Shown here: positions 5,246 to 5,966 of the stretch, piece by piece
How the letters are laid out: each line of letters opens with the position of its first letter
Numbering within the stretch: the first letter of the stretch is position 1
Source of the DNA: Candidatus Heimdallarchaeota archaeon
GTDB lineage: Archaea; Asgardarchaeota; Heimdallarchaeia; Heimdallarchaeales; Kariarchaeaceae
Length of the DNA stretch: 5,966 nt
NCBI GenBank assembly: GCA_021399405.1
Contig: JAAFKL010000037.1
Location: 1 to 5,966, forward strand
Direction: 5' to 3'
Notes under the pieces: model-generated
What the model saw: the letters and a program-made list of their open reading frames with translations, nothing else
What the model was told of the DNA's origin: nothing
Database searches by the model: none
Program-made: the position numbers and the translations under genes

Positions 5246-5966
5246 GTAAAATTGATGAATTGATACAATCATCAGAATTTTTATCTAAGGAACATCAACT
5301 CTACAAACCACACCATGAAAGATCAGTTGCTGGTTTTATACCGGAAGTGTTGGCTCATCTTTCATCAGAGGTAAATTTTGGTGATAATATTGTGAGGAAC
5401 AAGGATATGGCTAATCAGATAGAGGAATCCTTTCCTTCTGGGTACAAGCAAGCAATTGTTATCATAGCGGATGGTGTAGGTGCACAACACCTGAAGAAAT
5501 TAGGGGGAACATTGGCTGATAATATGGAAACTGAGGGTACAGTGGCTTCTACCATGTTTCCATCAATGACATCCACTGTCATGTCCTCGATCAGTCGAGG
5601 TATGTATCCTGCTTCACATGGAGTGGTGGGTTACAATTTATTCAATGAACACATAGGGGATATATGGTCTGCACTTGCCATGAGGTACAAGAAAGAGGGT
5701 GAGGATCGTCTTGTATTGGATGATTTTGACATATCCCAGCTAATTAGTGGAGATTCACTCATCTCATCATTTAGCAATAACTCCCAGCCTTTTATAGCTC
5801 CAGAGCAGCTTGGTGATCCCTCCCTCTTGGATCTTGTTATCCCTAGAATACCGTTGCTCACCTATCCAGATGTGGAATCTGGGATCAAAACTGTAATGCA
5901 CCTAATACCGCGAGGCAATCCGTTCACTGGTTTGTATTATCCATTTGCTGATCACTTTGGGCACCA
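5242..5966 (+). CDS. Alkaline phosphatase superfamily phosphodiesterase / nucleotide pyrophosphatase-like protein (partial, C-terminus beyond right edge)
   Basis: A metal-dependent phosphoester hydrolase of the type I phosphodiesterase/nucleotide pyrophosphatase group. I read 241 residues before the edge. The first metal-binding motif is IVIIADGVGAQHL (72-84) with D77. The nucleophile region is STMFPSMTSTVMSS (103-116) with T110 as the probable nucleophile, followed by the characteristic GMYPASHGVVGYN (120-132). The last visible motif, D237-x3-H241 in ADHFGH, is the DxxGH-type second metal motif. The remaining metal ligands would lie beyond the edge. There is no signal peptide or membrane segment at the N-terminus, so the visible part looks cytosolic. 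The start is fixed by GAGG five bases upstream and by an in-frame stop at 5206-5208 with no other start between. The natural substrate cannot be told: nucleotide, nucleotide sugar and other phosphodiesters are all possible. Confidence 0.93.
   Translation, partial: MSKIDELIQSSEFLSKEHQLYKPHHERSVAGFIPEVLAHLSSEVNFGDNIVRNKDMANQIEESFPSGYKQAIVIIADGVGAQHLKKLGGTLADNMETEGTVASTMFPSMTSTVMSSISRGMYPASHGVVGYNLFNEHIGDIWSALAMRYKKEGEDRLVLDDFDISQLISGDSLISSFSNNSQPFIAPEQLGDPSLLDLVIPRIPLLTYPDVESGIKTVMHLIPRGNPFTGLYYPFADHFGH

Noticed and set aside
5631..5861. Minus-strand open frame of 76 codons
   Set aside because: It is antisense to the phosphodiesterase gene, whose plus-strand motifs are clear.
1..5966. Defence system, mobile element, CRISPR array, tRNA or rRNA gene
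   Set aside because: No spaced direct repeats, transposase or integrase motifs, or RNA-gene structure were recognised on either strand. CPBP-like (Abi) proteins are sometimes linked to immunity, but the catalytic residues are lost here and no partner genes are present.

Overview
The window looks archaeal. It is AT-rich. The clearest archaeal sign is in the promoters: three of the five genes have a TATA-like element centred about 24-27 bases before the start codon, with no Shine-Dalgarno sequence, which is the pattern of leaderless archaeal transcripts. The large membrane protein ends in a small alpha/beta module resembling the longin/roadblock-like domains that are common in Asgard archaea. 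An Asgard (Heimdallarchaeia-like) origin is therefore my best guess, but it is an inference; Thaumarchaeota or another lineage cannot be excluded without searches.

Layout: 1-1766 (minus strand) is a methyl-accepting chemotaxis protein. It is complete at its N-terminus and runs off the left edge within the signalling domain. A 211-base divergent intergenic region (1767-1977) carries promoters for both flanking genes, a centred dyad and a nonamer found three times. 1978-3672 (plus) encodes a 564-residue multi-pass membrane protein whose core lines up with the CPBP (CAAX protease / bacteriocin-processing) family but has lost most of the catalytic residues; a soluble longin/roadblock-like domain and a terminal membrane anchor follow. 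3732-4637 (plus) encodes an arginase with all metal ligands and the arginase substrate loop. 4689-5162 (plus) encodes a BCP/PrxQ-type peroxiredoxin. 5242 to the right edge (plus) is the N-terminal part of an alkaline phosphatase superfamily phosphodiesterase/nucleotide pyrophosphatase-like protein.

The four plus-strand genes are separated by 51-79 bases, and at least two of them (membrane protein and peroxiredoxin) have convincing promoters of their own. They are best read as separately transcribed neighbours rather than one operon. Their predicted roles (environmental sensing, a membrane protein of unknown role, arginine breakdown, peroxide defence, phosphoester hydrolysis) do not form an obvious pathway. 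No RNA genes, mobile elements, CRISPR arrays or gene-free stretches longer than 300 bases were seen. The most unusual element is the degenerate CPBP/longin-like fusion. Next come the 16-base perfect palindrome at the arginase promoter and a seven-codon leader ORF that overlaps the start of the last gene.
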